Below are positions 1 through 6,364 of a stretch of 36,195 bases of DNA, one piece after another. Every line of letters begins with the position of its first letter. Positions within the stretch are counted from its first letter, which is position 1. Made by a program: the position numbers and the translations under genes. Source of the stretch: an uncultured Solirubrobacteraceae bacterium (GTDB lineage Bacteria; Actinomycetota; Thermoleophilia; Solirubrobacterales; Solirubrobacteraceae); assembly GCA_902806205.1 (NCBI GenBank), contig CADCVR010000015.1, forward strand, positions 1-36,195, in the 5' to 3' direction. Under the pieces are notes generated by a model. It did no database searches. It was not told where the DNA came from and saw nothing but the letters and a program-made list of their open reading frames with translations.

Positions 1-647
1 GTCAGCGAGCGCTGGGCCTGCCGGACCCTGGGTCAGCACCGCTCTACCCAGCGCCGCGAGCCGACGCGCGCGGGCGACGACGAGGCGCTGCGCGCGCTGC
101 TGCGGCAGTTCGCTGGCGATCGGCCGACGCCTGGGAGGCGATCGAGTACCCCGACGGCGGCCAGGCCCAGATCGCCGAGACCACCTACAGCGGGCGGCGG
201 CTGATCGTGCGCCGCACCCGCCTGACCGGCCCCCAAGCCGAGCTGTGGCCCGACTGGCGGCACTTCTGCCTGATCACCAACCGCACCGACCAGCTCGCTG
301 TCGTCGAGGCCGAGCATCGCGAGCACGCCGTCGTCGAGCAGGTCATCGCCGACCTCAAAGACCAGGCCCTCGCGCACTTCCCTTCCGGCCACTTCAACGC
401 TAACGGCGCCTGGACTGTCCTGGCCGCCCTGGCGCACAACATGCTGCGCTGGACCCAACAGATCGGCCTCCCAGGCACGACCGTCCGCGCCGCCCGCACC
501 CTCCGTCGACGCCTGCTCAGCCTCCCCGGTCGCCTGACCACCCACGCCCGCGACTGGACGCTGCACCTGCCCGCCCGCTGGCCTTGGCGACAGAACTACC
601 TCACCGCGCTGGACAACATCCGCGGGCTGCCGCCCGCCGCCGCCTGA
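1..647 (+). CDS. IS1380-family transposase, 3' part (cut by window edge)
   Basis: The frame is open from the window start to the stop at 645-647, so the 5' end lies outside. From about base 125 it reads like the C-terminal catalytic half of an IS1380-type DDE transposase. It has the segment AETTYSGRRLIVRRTRL, then HFCLITNRTD, then the conserved block HREHAVVEQVIADLKDQ with the late acidic residue, and PSGHFNANGAWTVLAALAHN. Such enzymes cut and join their own element's DNA ends. The first ~110 bases read better in another frame (DEALRALLRQFAGD, frame 1), so a frameshift near base 115 is possible. There is no companion gene, as is usual for this family. The element's right end was not found with certainty. 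Confidence 0.8.
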   Translation, partial: QRALGLPDPGSAPLYPAPRADARGRRRGAARAAAAVRWRSADAWEAIEYPDGGQAQIAETTYSGRRLIVRRTRLTGPQAELWPDWRHFCLITNRTDQLAVVEAEHREHAVVEQVIADLKDQALAHFPSGHFNANGAWTVLAALAHNMLRWTQQIGLPGTTVRAARTLRRRLLSLPGRLTTHARDWTLHLPARWPWRQNYLTALDNIRGLPPAAA

Positions 648-897
648 CCGACCGCAGGCCTGCCGAGACCAAGCACCCCCGCCGCCCCCCGAGCGCGATA
701 ACCGCTGACCGCAACCACCCCCAAGACGCCCTCCGAAGCCACTCGCGACTCCGCGAAGTTGCAGAACACCTCGCCGGCAGCCCCCAAAGGCCGGCGGCGG
801 GCCCAGGCGACGCCCTGCAAGGCCGCCGCCGCCAAAATCACGCTCCCCAGCCCCGCCGACCGGTGGATCCGGGCTTAGCGAGACATGGCTGCAGAGC
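648..897. other. Non-coding flank of the IS1380 copy
   Basis: About 250 bases between the transposase stop and the first small gene. No convincing reading frame was seen. It probably contains the right inverted repeat of the insertion sequence, perhaps ending near the GGTGGATCCGGGCTTAG stretch around 862-878, but the left end is outside the window so the repeat cannot be matched. Confidence 0.4.
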
Positions 898-1035
898 ATG
901 ACCGAGATGACGAAGTCGGATCGGGACGCCGGCCAGACGAAGGGGAGGCGCGCGAAGTTCGCGGTCTACTCGCTCGCCGTCGGGCTCGTCTGCGTCGCCG
1001 GGGAGGCTGTCACTCTCTTCTTCGCGACCTCATGA
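898..1035 (+). CDS. 45-aa single-span membrane peptide, first of three nested small genes
   Basis: An ATG frame of 45 codons with almost uniform G/C at third positions, as expected for a translated gene in this genome. The N-terminus is charged and hydrophilic (MTEMTKSDRDAGQTKGRRAK). Residues 21-43 form one hydrophobic helix (FAVYSLAVGLVCVAGEAVTLFF). The basic GRRAK before the helix predicts a cytoplasmic N-terminus. An alternative start is the second ATG at 907. The stop overlaps the next gene's start in an ATGA at 1032-1035, which suggests translational coupling. No Shine-Dalgarno site stands out. Family not recognised; the position next to an IS and decayed genes suggests accessory DNA. 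Confidence 0.55.
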   Translation: MTEMTKSDRDAGQTKGRRAKFAVYSLAVGLVCVAGEAVTLFFATS

Positions 1036-1208
1036 CGGACGAGCGTCCCGATCCACCGCCCGAACCCCCGAAGCGGCCCCAGCCCGACCCCCTCAAGCAG
1101 GAGCAGAAGGGCATGGCCGATAGGCCGACGCCGACGCGGCCGGAACCAGACAAGATGCGCCGCATCGAGGAGAGCGAGTACCGAGGGGGTGATAGCGATG
1201 GCGGATGA
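1032..1208 (+). CDS. 58-aa proline-rich acidic protein, second of three nested small genes
   Basis: Starts at the ATG inside the ATGA overlap with the upstream membrane peptide and runs 58 codons with strong G/C third positions. The N-terminal half is proline-rich and probably disordered (MTDERPDPPPEPPKRPQPDP). The tail is charged: RPEPDKMRRIEESEYRGG. The motif P-x-P-D-[KT]-M-[KR] recurs in the next gene (RPKPDTMKSFHG), so the two may be an old tandem duplication. The 3' end overlaps the next start by 11 bases. No domain is recognised. A role as a partner of the membrane peptide is only inferred from the coupling. Confidence 0.5.
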   Translation: MTDERPDPPPEPPKRPQPDPLKQEQKGMADRPTPTRPEPDKMRRIEESEYRGGDSDGG

Positions 1209-1353
1209 GAAGAAGCCCGCGGGTGACGGCGACCGCAAGCCCCCGCCGACCGAGAAGGAGCCGCCGCCGAAGCCGGAGCGGCCGAAGCCCGACACGATGA
1301 AGTCCTTCCACGGCTCAGACGAACAGACCCGACAGCGTCGCGATCGCGACTAG
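1198..1353 (+). CDS. 51-aa proline-rich small protein, third of three nested small genes
   Basis: ATG at 1198, preceded by a good purine-rich ribosome site (GAGGGGGTGAT, 1182-1192). 51 codons end in TAG at 1351-1353. The protein is lysine/proline-rich (MADEKKPAGDGDRKPPPTEK), then RPKPDTMKSFHGSDEQTRQ, ending in a basic tail. It resembles the preceding gene in having a proline-rich N-terminus followed by P-x-P-D-x-M. It contains no cysteine and no membrane span. Function unknown. The ribosome site and codon pattern make it the best supported of the three small genes. Confidence 0.55.
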   Translation: MADEKKPAGDGDRKPPPTEKEPPPKPERPKPDTMKSFHGSDEQTRQRRDRD

Positions 1354-1423
1354 CCGTGGATACGCGGCCCCACGGGTGAGCCTGGTGCGCCGGGGCGACG
1401 CCGTGGCATGGCACGATGACGGT

Positions 1424-1479
1424 GTGCTGCGTATCTACCTGGATCAGAACAAGTGATCGACCTCTCCCGGACGGTGTAG
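1424..1479 (+). pseudogene. N-terminal fragment of a YLDQNKW-type (PIN-like) protein
   Basis: From the GTG at 1424 the frame reads VLRIYLDQNK and then meets TGA at 1454. Adding one G after base 1455 continues it as W-I-D-L-S-R-T-V before a TAG at 1477-1479. From memory, YLDQNKWIDLAR is the hallmark opening of a family of PIN-like proteins found in accessory and defence loci. Here only the first ~18 codons survive, with a one-base deletion. The remainder is lost against the neighbouring minus-strand genes. Confidence 0.4.
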
Positions 1480-1540
1480 CTTCGCGGCGATCCGGGTCGC
1501 TCAGCGAAGTTCGCGCGCCCCCACGTCGTCGGAGCGGCCG

Positions 1541-1966
1541 TCATCCGCGTCGCGCTCGCGAGCGCGGAGCCCAAGTGCACGGAGTGGTCAGGCGCATGTT
1601 CGCGCCGCAGTCTTCGAGCGCGTCGGCCTTCCAGCGGCACTCCCACTCGGCAGCGGTCATTCCGGTCCCCTGCTCGAAGGACGCGTGCAGCGCTGCGAGG
1701 TCCTGCCTGTCATCGATCTCCGGCACCCTCGGAGCGTCTCCTGTGAGCTGATGTCTAGACATCGAGCGCCAGGCGCGAGACCGGAGGTTGCGCTCCGTCA
1801 GCCGGGTGGCCTTGAGCCGCCCGCGCTCGATCAGCCTGTAGACGCCACGACGCGAGATGGCGAGCTCCGTCGCGACCTCGGCGGGCGCGAGGTACGAGGG
1901 GGTCCGGCACGCCGTGAGGATCAGCCCAGCTCTGTCTAGTGCGTCTACTCGGTCGACTCCGTCCAC
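1541..1966 (-). CDS. Helix-turn-helix (excisionase/MerR-like) DNA-binding protein
   Basis: 141 codons from GTG at 1966. Residues ~25-60 form an HTH_17-type winged helix: YLAPAEVATELAISRRGVYR followed by LIERGRLKATRL, with the usual 'arginine-glycine-lysine' wing. The C-terminal part contains MTAAEWECRWKADALED, unlike a plain excisionase. It lies 24 bases downstream of the DUF2283 gene on the same strand, so the two and the DUF4258-like gene probably form one operon. It may act as a repressor of that unit or belong to an old mobile element. The last ~20 residues are low-complexity basic and may not be original. Confidence 0.55.
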   Translation of the reverse strand: MDGVDRVDALDRAGLILTACRTPSYLAPAEVATELAISRRGVYRLIERGRLKATRLTERNLRSRAWRSMSRHQLTGDAPRVPEIDDRQDLAALHASFEQGTGMTAAEWECRWKADALEDCGANMRLTTPCTWAPRSRARRG

Positions 1967-1990
1967 GAACGAGAGCGCGGGCGAGCAGCG

Positions 1991-2278
1991 TCAGGCGGCG
2001 CTCAGGCCGGGCGCGAGATCGGCCGCGCTCGCCTCGATGACCTCGGGCACGGTCACGGTGAGGCGGCCGTCGCGGCCCAGGAGCCACTTGGCGTTGATGA
2101 CCGTCAGCCCGACGACCTCGTGGGTGCCCGGGCGGTAGTGCAGCGCGTGCCCCTCGGGCGTCTCCTCGCTTTCGGAGGCCTGCGGCTCCCCGACGTGCAG
2201 GTACAGGACATCGCCGTCGGCGTCGTAGTCCGCGTGGTCGAAAGCCAAGTGTCCGATGCGGACGGTCACGGTGTCCAT
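1991..2278 (-). CDS. DUF2283 family protein (putative antitoxin)
   Basis: 95 codons from ATG at 2278, with an AAAGGA ribosome site about 10 bases upstream. The core DADGDVLYLHVGEPQ followed by HALHYRPGTHEVVGLTVINA is the DUF2283 signature, a short beta-rich fold of about 60-70 residues. In many genomes DUF2283 proteins sit directly next to DUF4258/RelE-like proteins and are thought to be antitoxins. Here the start overlaps the end of just such a gene by 13 bases. The C-terminal extension (RLTVTVPEVIEASAADLAPG) is typical of longer actinobacterial members. Toxin neutralisation is inferred from the pairing, not shown. Confidence 0.75.
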   Translation of the reverse strand: MDTVTVRIGHLAFDHADYDADGDVLYLHVGEPQASESEETPEGHALHYRPGTHEVVGLTVINAKWLLGRDGRLTVTVPEVIEASAADLAPGLSAA

Positions 2279-2490
2279 GTGGGTGGGTCCTTTCGGCTGG
2301 CGAACGCGGTGATGATCCTGGCCGGAACCTGCTCGTAGCTTACGACCACCACAAGCCATCGGCTGGGGCCGACGTGCCGACGGTAGTAGCGAAGGCGGTC
2401 GTCGCGCGGGTCACCCGCGAGCTGGTCGGGCGTGCGGTTCGAGCGCTGAATTCGCCGGCGGGGGCGACCGCGGCTGCCGTCCGATGTCAC
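2266..2490 (-). CDS. DUF4258-like protein (RelE/BrnT-type putative toxin), N-terminus uncertain
   Basis: 74 codons from GTG at 2490; the frame stays open further upstream without a good start. The C-terminal half, DDRLRYYRRHVGPSRWLVVV followed by SYEQVPARIITAFASRKDP, matches the last strands of the DUF4258 fold, in which small beta sheets and basic residues resemble RelE nucleases. Full DUF4258 proteins usually begin with a conserved H-x-x-x-R-M helix, which is not visible here. The gene may be 5'-truncated or the family member may be short. Overlap of 13 bases with DUF2283 implies co-translation. mRNA cleavage would be the expected activity if functional. Confidence 0.55.
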   Translation of the reverse strand: MTSDGSRGRPRRRIQRSNRTPDQLAGDPRDDRLRYYRRHVGPSRWLVVVVSYEQVPARIITAFASRKDPPTWTP

Positions 2491-2522
2491 AACCGCGGTC
2501 TCCGTGCCACTCTCACTCCCGT

Positions 2523-2612
2523 ATGGGCCGTGCCCAGCGACCGGGAGCCGACGTCGAGGCGCTGTACGCCGCCCATCGCGACGGCGTGCTCGTCTTCCTC
2601 GCCCGCCGCACC
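2523..2612 (+). pseudogene. N-terminal fragment of an ECF sigma factor
   Basis: From ATG 2523 the first 30 codons read MGRAQRPGADVEALYAAHRD then GVLVFLARRT. This is the opening of region 2 of an ECF sigma factor (D-[VL]-E-A-L-Y-x-x-H-R-D...V-F-L-A-R-R-T). After codon 30 the similarity stops abruptly and no region 2.4 or region 4 follows. It overlaps the upstream part of the DUF4258-like frame on the other strand. It is a dead remnant rather than a short gene. Confidence 0.45.
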
Positions 2613-2844
2613 GCTATGTCGCGCGCTTCAGTGCGAGCGCTCAGACCAACGCTTGGGACGAGAAGTGCCGGTGGTGGAAGGCGTGTCCTCGCTCTCCGGC
2701 CCGATGGTCTAGTGCTGGTTCGGGAGCCTCGAGGGTCGGGTTGGCACCCCGCGTCGTCCCGCCGCGCTACGTCGCGGGACGCTCTCGCGGCCGAAACTCC
2801 GGCTATCACCGGGACACTTGAGGAAGGTTCGCGAATCGCGTTGC

Positions 2845-3123
2845 TTACGGGAGTCGGAGTGCGAAGCTGCCGACGGTCCCGGTGTCGCTTATCGGCGTGA
2901 AGAGGGCGTTGTCGACTCGCCCGCCGAGCGTCGGTTCGGAGTCGACGCGTTTGCTTAGCTCCTCGGCTTCGCTCGCGGTGGCGTGCCCCAGCAGCAGAAC
3001 CTCCAGGGGCGAACTATTGAGCTCCTTTAGTTTCGCCTCGCGGACCCAGGCGAGCTGGTCTTCTGTGTTGCCCAGTTCATCAAGCCAGACCCTGAGCCCC
3101 TGCACGATCGAGGAGTCGTCCAT
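2845..3123 (-). CDS. 92-aa acidic hypothetical protein
   Basis: ATG at 3123 is chosen because the longer upstream frame is low-complexity. The sequence begins MDDSSIVQGLRVWLDELGNT and has a helical, charged middle (EDQLAWVREAKLKELNSSPLE, about residues 20-40), then LLLGHATASEAEELSKRV. The C-terminus is beta-like (LFTPISDTGTVGSFALRLP). It has no membrane span, cysteines or recognisable domain. Third-position G/C is lower than in the neighbouring core genes, consistent with accessory origin. There is a weak AAGG upstream. It stands alone on this strand. Function unknown. Confidence 0.45.
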   Translation of the reverse strand: MDDSSIVQGLRVWLDELGNTEDQLAWVREAKLKELNSSPLEVLLLGHATASEAEELSKRVDSEPTLGGRVDNALFTPISDTGTVGSFALRLP

Positions 3124-3695
3124 AGGCCTTGAATCTACCCCTGCAGCCCCGCGGCTCACCGGCGGCTTATGCGGCGTGCCCGCCATCGTCAAGCTCGCTG
3201 ATCGCCCGGACGAGTCGAGACCGCCGACTCGGCCGCCGCGGTCGTCCGGAAGCTCAACGACGCTGAACACGATGACCCGTCTTGGTGGCAAGAGGCCGAC
3301 GGCAGGGTGAGCAGGCGTTCCGCGGCGGCGACGTCCTGACCGTCGTCGCGCTTAGGCCGCGCGATGTGGCAGGCCCGGCACAGGACTGGGCCGCGCTGCC
3401 TTCCACCACCCACACCTACGCACGCGACGCCTGTGGAGCACCCCGCCAAGAAGGTCACGGGGGAGTGCTACTCGTCCCAAGCGGTAGTCCAGCGAGAGTG
3501 CCGGAATCGTCGACAAGGGTCACTCTCGTCGCGGCGCCCTCGAGCGATGCGCCGTCGGGCGGCGTGACCGCTTCATTGGCCAACGCAGTCGTCTTCCCGG
3601 AAGCAATCGTGTGATCGCCTGGCCGGGGGGACGAGTCGTCCTGGGGGGCGGCGTTGTCGTGACTGTCTTCTTGCCTCGTCGGGCGTGGCCGTTTC
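3124..3695. other. Eroded intergenic stretch
   Basis: No intact gene was found. One plus-strand frame at 3214-3339 reads protein-like (LNDAEHDDPSWWQEADGRVS, ending at TGA 3337-3339) but has no start; a stop lies just upstream at about 3199-3201. It may be the C-terminal scrap of a lost gene. From 3340 to 3695 both strands have open frames of low quality and nothing recognisable. Confidence 0.4.
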
Positions 3696-3910
3696 CCGTA
3701 CGGCGACCCCTTCAGCGAGCTGGACGGACGCGACCGGGTCCGGGGTGGCGGCAACGACCGCATCTTCGCCGCGGCCCGCGGGCCGATCAAGTGCTGACCG
3801 GGTCGCGACGTGGCCCGCGTGGACGCCTGGGATCGGGTGTCCTGGACTGCGAGGTCGCGATCGTCTCGCGCCCCCGGCGCCGCCGCTGGGCAAGTCGGAC
3901 CTGCGCTTAG
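3696..3910 (+). pseudogene. C-terminal remnant of a calcium-repeat (RTX-like) secreted protein
   Basis: In one frame the sequence reads PYGDPFSELDGRDRVRGGGN, then DRIFAAARGPIKC. A TGA at 3795-3797 follows, and the same frame continues as PGRDVARVDAWDRVS. A shift of one base then gives DCEVAIVSRPRRRR, ending at TAG 3908-3910. Together this is the usual end of haemolysin-type calcium-binding repeat proteins of this bacterial group (RVRGGGGNDRI...C-G-x-G-R-D-V...D-R-V...D-C-E). The TGA fits a GGA-to-TGA change (C-G-P-G-R-D), and the shift fits loss of one G. The N-terminal part and signal peptide are absent. Confidence 0.45.
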
Positions 3911-3940
3911 CCGGCCCGGTGGCTCAGTCGCCGGGCCGGC
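3910..3940. terminator. Strong hairpin at the end of the carboxylate-amine ligase gene
   Basis: A perfect 10-bp inverted repeat: GCCGGCCCGG at 3910-3919 and CCGGGCCGGC at 3931-3940, with an 11-base loop. The loop contains the ligase gene's stop codon. There is no T-run, as is common for terminators in GC-rich actinobacteria. It may end the ligase transcript. Confidence 0.45.
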
Positions 3941-5003
3941 GCGTGAGTGCGTGCAGCAGGCCCCCCATGCCGCCTTCTCGGTGGGCCACGTGCTGGAGGC
4001 CGGCTCCGCCTCCCTGGCCGGCCAGCGCGGTCAGGCCCTCGAGCTCCTCCGCGCATCCCAGCGCCCGCGCCATCGGGCGCGCGAGCTCCATCGCCTCGTC
4101 GAGCAGGTCGGCCACCGGCCGCAGCTGCCCGGCCGCGTCGGGCAGCATGGCCGCCACCCCCGCCCGGGCGGCCTTGAACGACGCCTCGTCGAGGATCTCG
4201 GGCGCCGGTCCCGCCACCGGCTCGGCCTGCGCTTCGTGGCGGGCCAGCGATTGCACGGCGGCCACCAGGGCGGCGGTGTGCTCGGGCCGCGCCTGCACGT
4301 CCAGGGCGCGCAGCTCCACGGTGCCCAGCCGCGGGTGGGGGCGCAGCTTCCACCAGTGGAAGGTGTAGTCGGGCACCTCGGCCACGGCGGTGAGCGCCTC
4401 GGTGGACTTCTCGAAGTCTTCGAAGCTGGCGAACGCGCGCGGGGCTCCCGACCGCGCCCACGCGCGAAGGGTGATCTCGCGCGCGGAGGCGAGGCCCGTG
4501 TCGCGGTCGTGGCGAAACGGCGAGTTCGCGCCCAGCGCCTCGAGCAGGGGCAGGTGGCGGCGCAGCCCGTTGAAGACCCGGATGGCCGTCTCGGGGTCCG
4601 GCACGCCCACGTGCACGTGCAAAGCCGAAACCGGCGTGGCCACGGCGTCGCCCAAGAGCGAGCTGATCAGCCGATAGCGCTCCTTGTCGCTGACCTGCGC
4701 CTCACCCTCCTGGGCGTTCGGGTGGGTGCCCGAGCGCAGCAGCCCCACGCCCGCGTCAAGCACGGCACGCTCGAGCTCGCCGAGCTGTCCCATCGCATCG
4801 GCCACCGTCTCGCACACCCCGCTGATCAGCTCGACCTGACAGGCGAGCAACTCTCCTTCGACCTCGCCGGCGTCCGGAGCCTCGAGGCGGTCGAGCACGG
4901 CGTCCGAGTCGTTGAGCAGCGCCCCAGTGGCGGGCGCCACCAGGCACAGCTCCTCCTCAACGCCGAGGGAGAAGGGTTCGCCGGTGCCGAAGGAGTGCTC
5001 CAC
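3924..5003 (-). CDS. YbdK-type carboxylate-amine ligase (GCS2 family)
   Basis: 359 codons from GTG at 5003, with AGGA about eight bases upstream. Family members form a peptide-type bond between a carboxylate, often glutamate, and an amine such as cysteine, using ATP, in the cytosol. The opening FSLGVEEELCLVAPATGALL carries the GVEEE acidic metal/ATP motif. Further motifs are GELLACQVELISGVCET, SGTHPNA, ALHVHVGVPDPETAIRVFNG and HPRLGTVELRALDVQARPEH. Length is close to the family's usual 360-380. The exact substrate cannot be told: only some members make gamma-glutamylcysteine. It is flanked by decayed DNA but is itself intact, and no operon partner is seen. Confidence 0.85.
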   Translation of the reverse strand: MEHSFGTGEPFSLGVEEELCLVAPATGALLNDSDAVLDRLEAPDAGEVEGELLACQVELISGVCETVADAMGQLGELERAVLDAGVGLLRSGTHPNAQEGEAQVSDKERYRLISSLLGDAVATPVSALHVHVGVPDPETAIRVFNGLRRHLPLLEALGANSPFRHDRDTGLASAREITLRAWARSGAPRAFASFEDFEKSTEALTAVAEVPDYTFHWWKLRPHPRLGTVELRALDVQARPEHTAALVAAVQSLARHEAQAEPVAGPAPEILDEASFKAARAGVAAMLPDAAGQLRPVADLLDEAMELARPMARALGCAEELEGLTALAGQGGGAGLQHVAHREGGMGGLLHALTRRPGD

Positions 5004-5013
5004 CCGCGTGATC

Positions 5014-5229
5014 CTAGGCGCACCGGGCCCGCACCGCCCTGTACTCGATCGGCTCGCCGCTCATCGCCCTGCGGTGCACGAAGCGCTCGCAGTGCAGCTC
5101 TTCGAGCCCCCCGTCGCGCACCTCTCCCGCCAGATAGCGCCCGTAGGGTCCACCCGCGGCGTCGCCCAGGTCCTCGGCGCTCGTGGCCTCGAGCCACGTG
5201 CCGGGCGCGAACGCGCTCCAGCCGGCGTC
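5014..5229 (-). pseudogene. Possible C-terminal coding remnant upstream of the ligase gene
   Basis: The frame reads LDAGWSAFAPGTWLEATSAE, then DLGDAAGGPYGRYLAGEVRD, GGLEELHCERFVHRRAMSGE and PIEYRAVRARCA, stopping at 5014, ten bases before the ligase start. This looks translated, but every upstream in-frame start lies inside the palindrome at 5232-5398 or beyond it. The original 5' end may have been displaced by that element. The family is not recognised. Confidence 0.3.
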
Positions 5230-5231
5230 TA

Positions 5232-5398
5232 AGTGCTCCGATTCGTAAGTTCCGTCGCAGGATCCGGGATGGATCGTCGCGCCGTGGCGTTCGGCGACCG
5301 GCCCTGCTCGTACCGGGCGTACTTGCGGGGCCGTCGCCGGGCGGCACGGCCCGGCGAGGCGCCCGGATGCTGCCATGGAACTTCGGAATCGGAGCACT
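5232..5398. repeat. 167-bp imperfect palindrome (fold-back/MITE-like element)
   Basis: The outer 37 bases at 5232-5268 and 5362-5398 are inverted repeats with 32 of 37 identities, both starting AGTGCTCCGATTC. The symmetry continues inward with small register shifts: 5274-5298 pairs with 5333-5357 (20 of 25), 5300-5304 with 5328-5332, and GTAC at 5310-5313 with GTAC at 5319-5322. A 5-base loop (CGGGC) lies at 5314-5318. Almost the whole unit can therefore fold into one long hairpin. It has no coding capacity of its own. No clear target duplication flanks it. A non-autonomous transposable element or a structured RNA are the main options. Confidence 0.75.
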
Positions 5399-5686
5399 AA
5401 GGCCTCGACCGGTATGTGCGACAGCCCCCCGCGCAAAGGGGCAGCCAGGGCGAATTTGTGCTTCCAACCGAAGCGACGCTTTGCCGTCGCCAATTCTGCC
5501 TGGTCTTGTCACGACCTCGCTATTCCGTTGCGGCGACCAAGGGAGTCGACGTTGACCAGCGCCACCCACCGCGTCACAATGGTCCAGCCTCGTTGCACTG
5601 CGCTCCGAGGAAGACAGCCCCGGAGGGCACGCCCGAGGACACCGAGCGATCGGAGTCGCCTGGGCGGGAGCCGGGGCTCTCGCATG
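5399..5686. other. No gene seen
   Basis: About 290 bases of slightly lower GC between the palindrome and the DUF3800-like remnant. No frame with good codon pattern or recognisable motif on either strand. Confidence 0.4.
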
Positions 5687-6297
5687 TCACGGCCCCTTCT
5701 CGTTGATGTACGTCGGCGCCTCTAGGACCGCGCTGGTCTGCAGCTCGGCGTAGCAGTGCATCTTGCCCTCGGCCGTGAGCAGGAAGTCGGCAACGGCACC
5801 GCAGACGGTATCGGCGAGCCAGAGCAGCGGCTCGTCCTTCGTACGCCAGTCGTAGCTCAGCGTCCGGGATCCTCCGAGCGGGTTGAGCGCGTCGAGGAGC
5901 ACGACGCGGTCCTTCAGGTCGCCGGCCTGCCGCCGGCGCTCGATGCAGATGATCTGCCCCCTCTGTCACTAGGTCTGTGATGAGCAGGCCGAGTGCTTTG
6001 GCGCGGGCGGCCTCTTGTCTGCGGCGGCCCGTCGGGCTGTGGATGACGACACGCGCGACAGCTCCCGCCTCGACCAGACACGAGATCATCGCCGCCCGCG
6101 CCACCGGCCCTCGCGGTGCCAGTGGAACGGGTTGACGCGATCCGCCGGCAGCACCGCGCGGGCGGCCTCGCGTGCGCTGCCTCATCGGCAAGCAGCACTA
6201 CCTCGGTCGTCACATAGGCGATGCCGTTGGGGAGCTCGGGCGTCGACTCATCGAGCGCAGCGAACACGCGCGCGACAGCCTGACGCTCCCGCCGCAT
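5687..6297 (-). pseudogene. DUF3800-like gene broken by three frameshifts
   Basis: Reading three minus frames in turn restores one protein. It begins at ATG 6297: MRRERQAVARVFAALDESTP, ELPNGIAYVTTEVVLLADEA, then (shift near 6180) REAARAVLPADRVNPFHWHR. A shift near 6120 leads to PVARAAMISCLVEAGAVARV and LGLLITDLVTEG. A shift in a G5 run at about 5959 leads to QIICIERRRQAGDLKDRVVL and SYDWRTKDEPLLWLADTVCG, ending at 5687. The late DEPLLWLAD block resembles the C-terminal acidic motif of RNase H-fold DUF3800-type proteins. Removing one G from the G5 run repairs the last shift. It lies just downstream of the replication-relaxation remnant and was probably its operon partner. Confidence 0.55.
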
Positions 6298-6364
6298 CAC
6301 CGGCGACGACGCGAGCGCTGCAGCACGACCTAGCCACGACTCGAGCCCGCCACCTCGATCTTCT

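Noticed and set aside
4994-5003. Third copy of AGTGCTCC at the ligase start codon
   Set aside because: Only eight bases match the palindrome arm; expected by chance in a window of this size.
3810-5555. 581-codon plus frame over the ligase gene
   Set aside because: Antisense shadow; only its first ~15 codons (ARVDAWDRVS) matter and are described as part of the calcium-repeat remnant.
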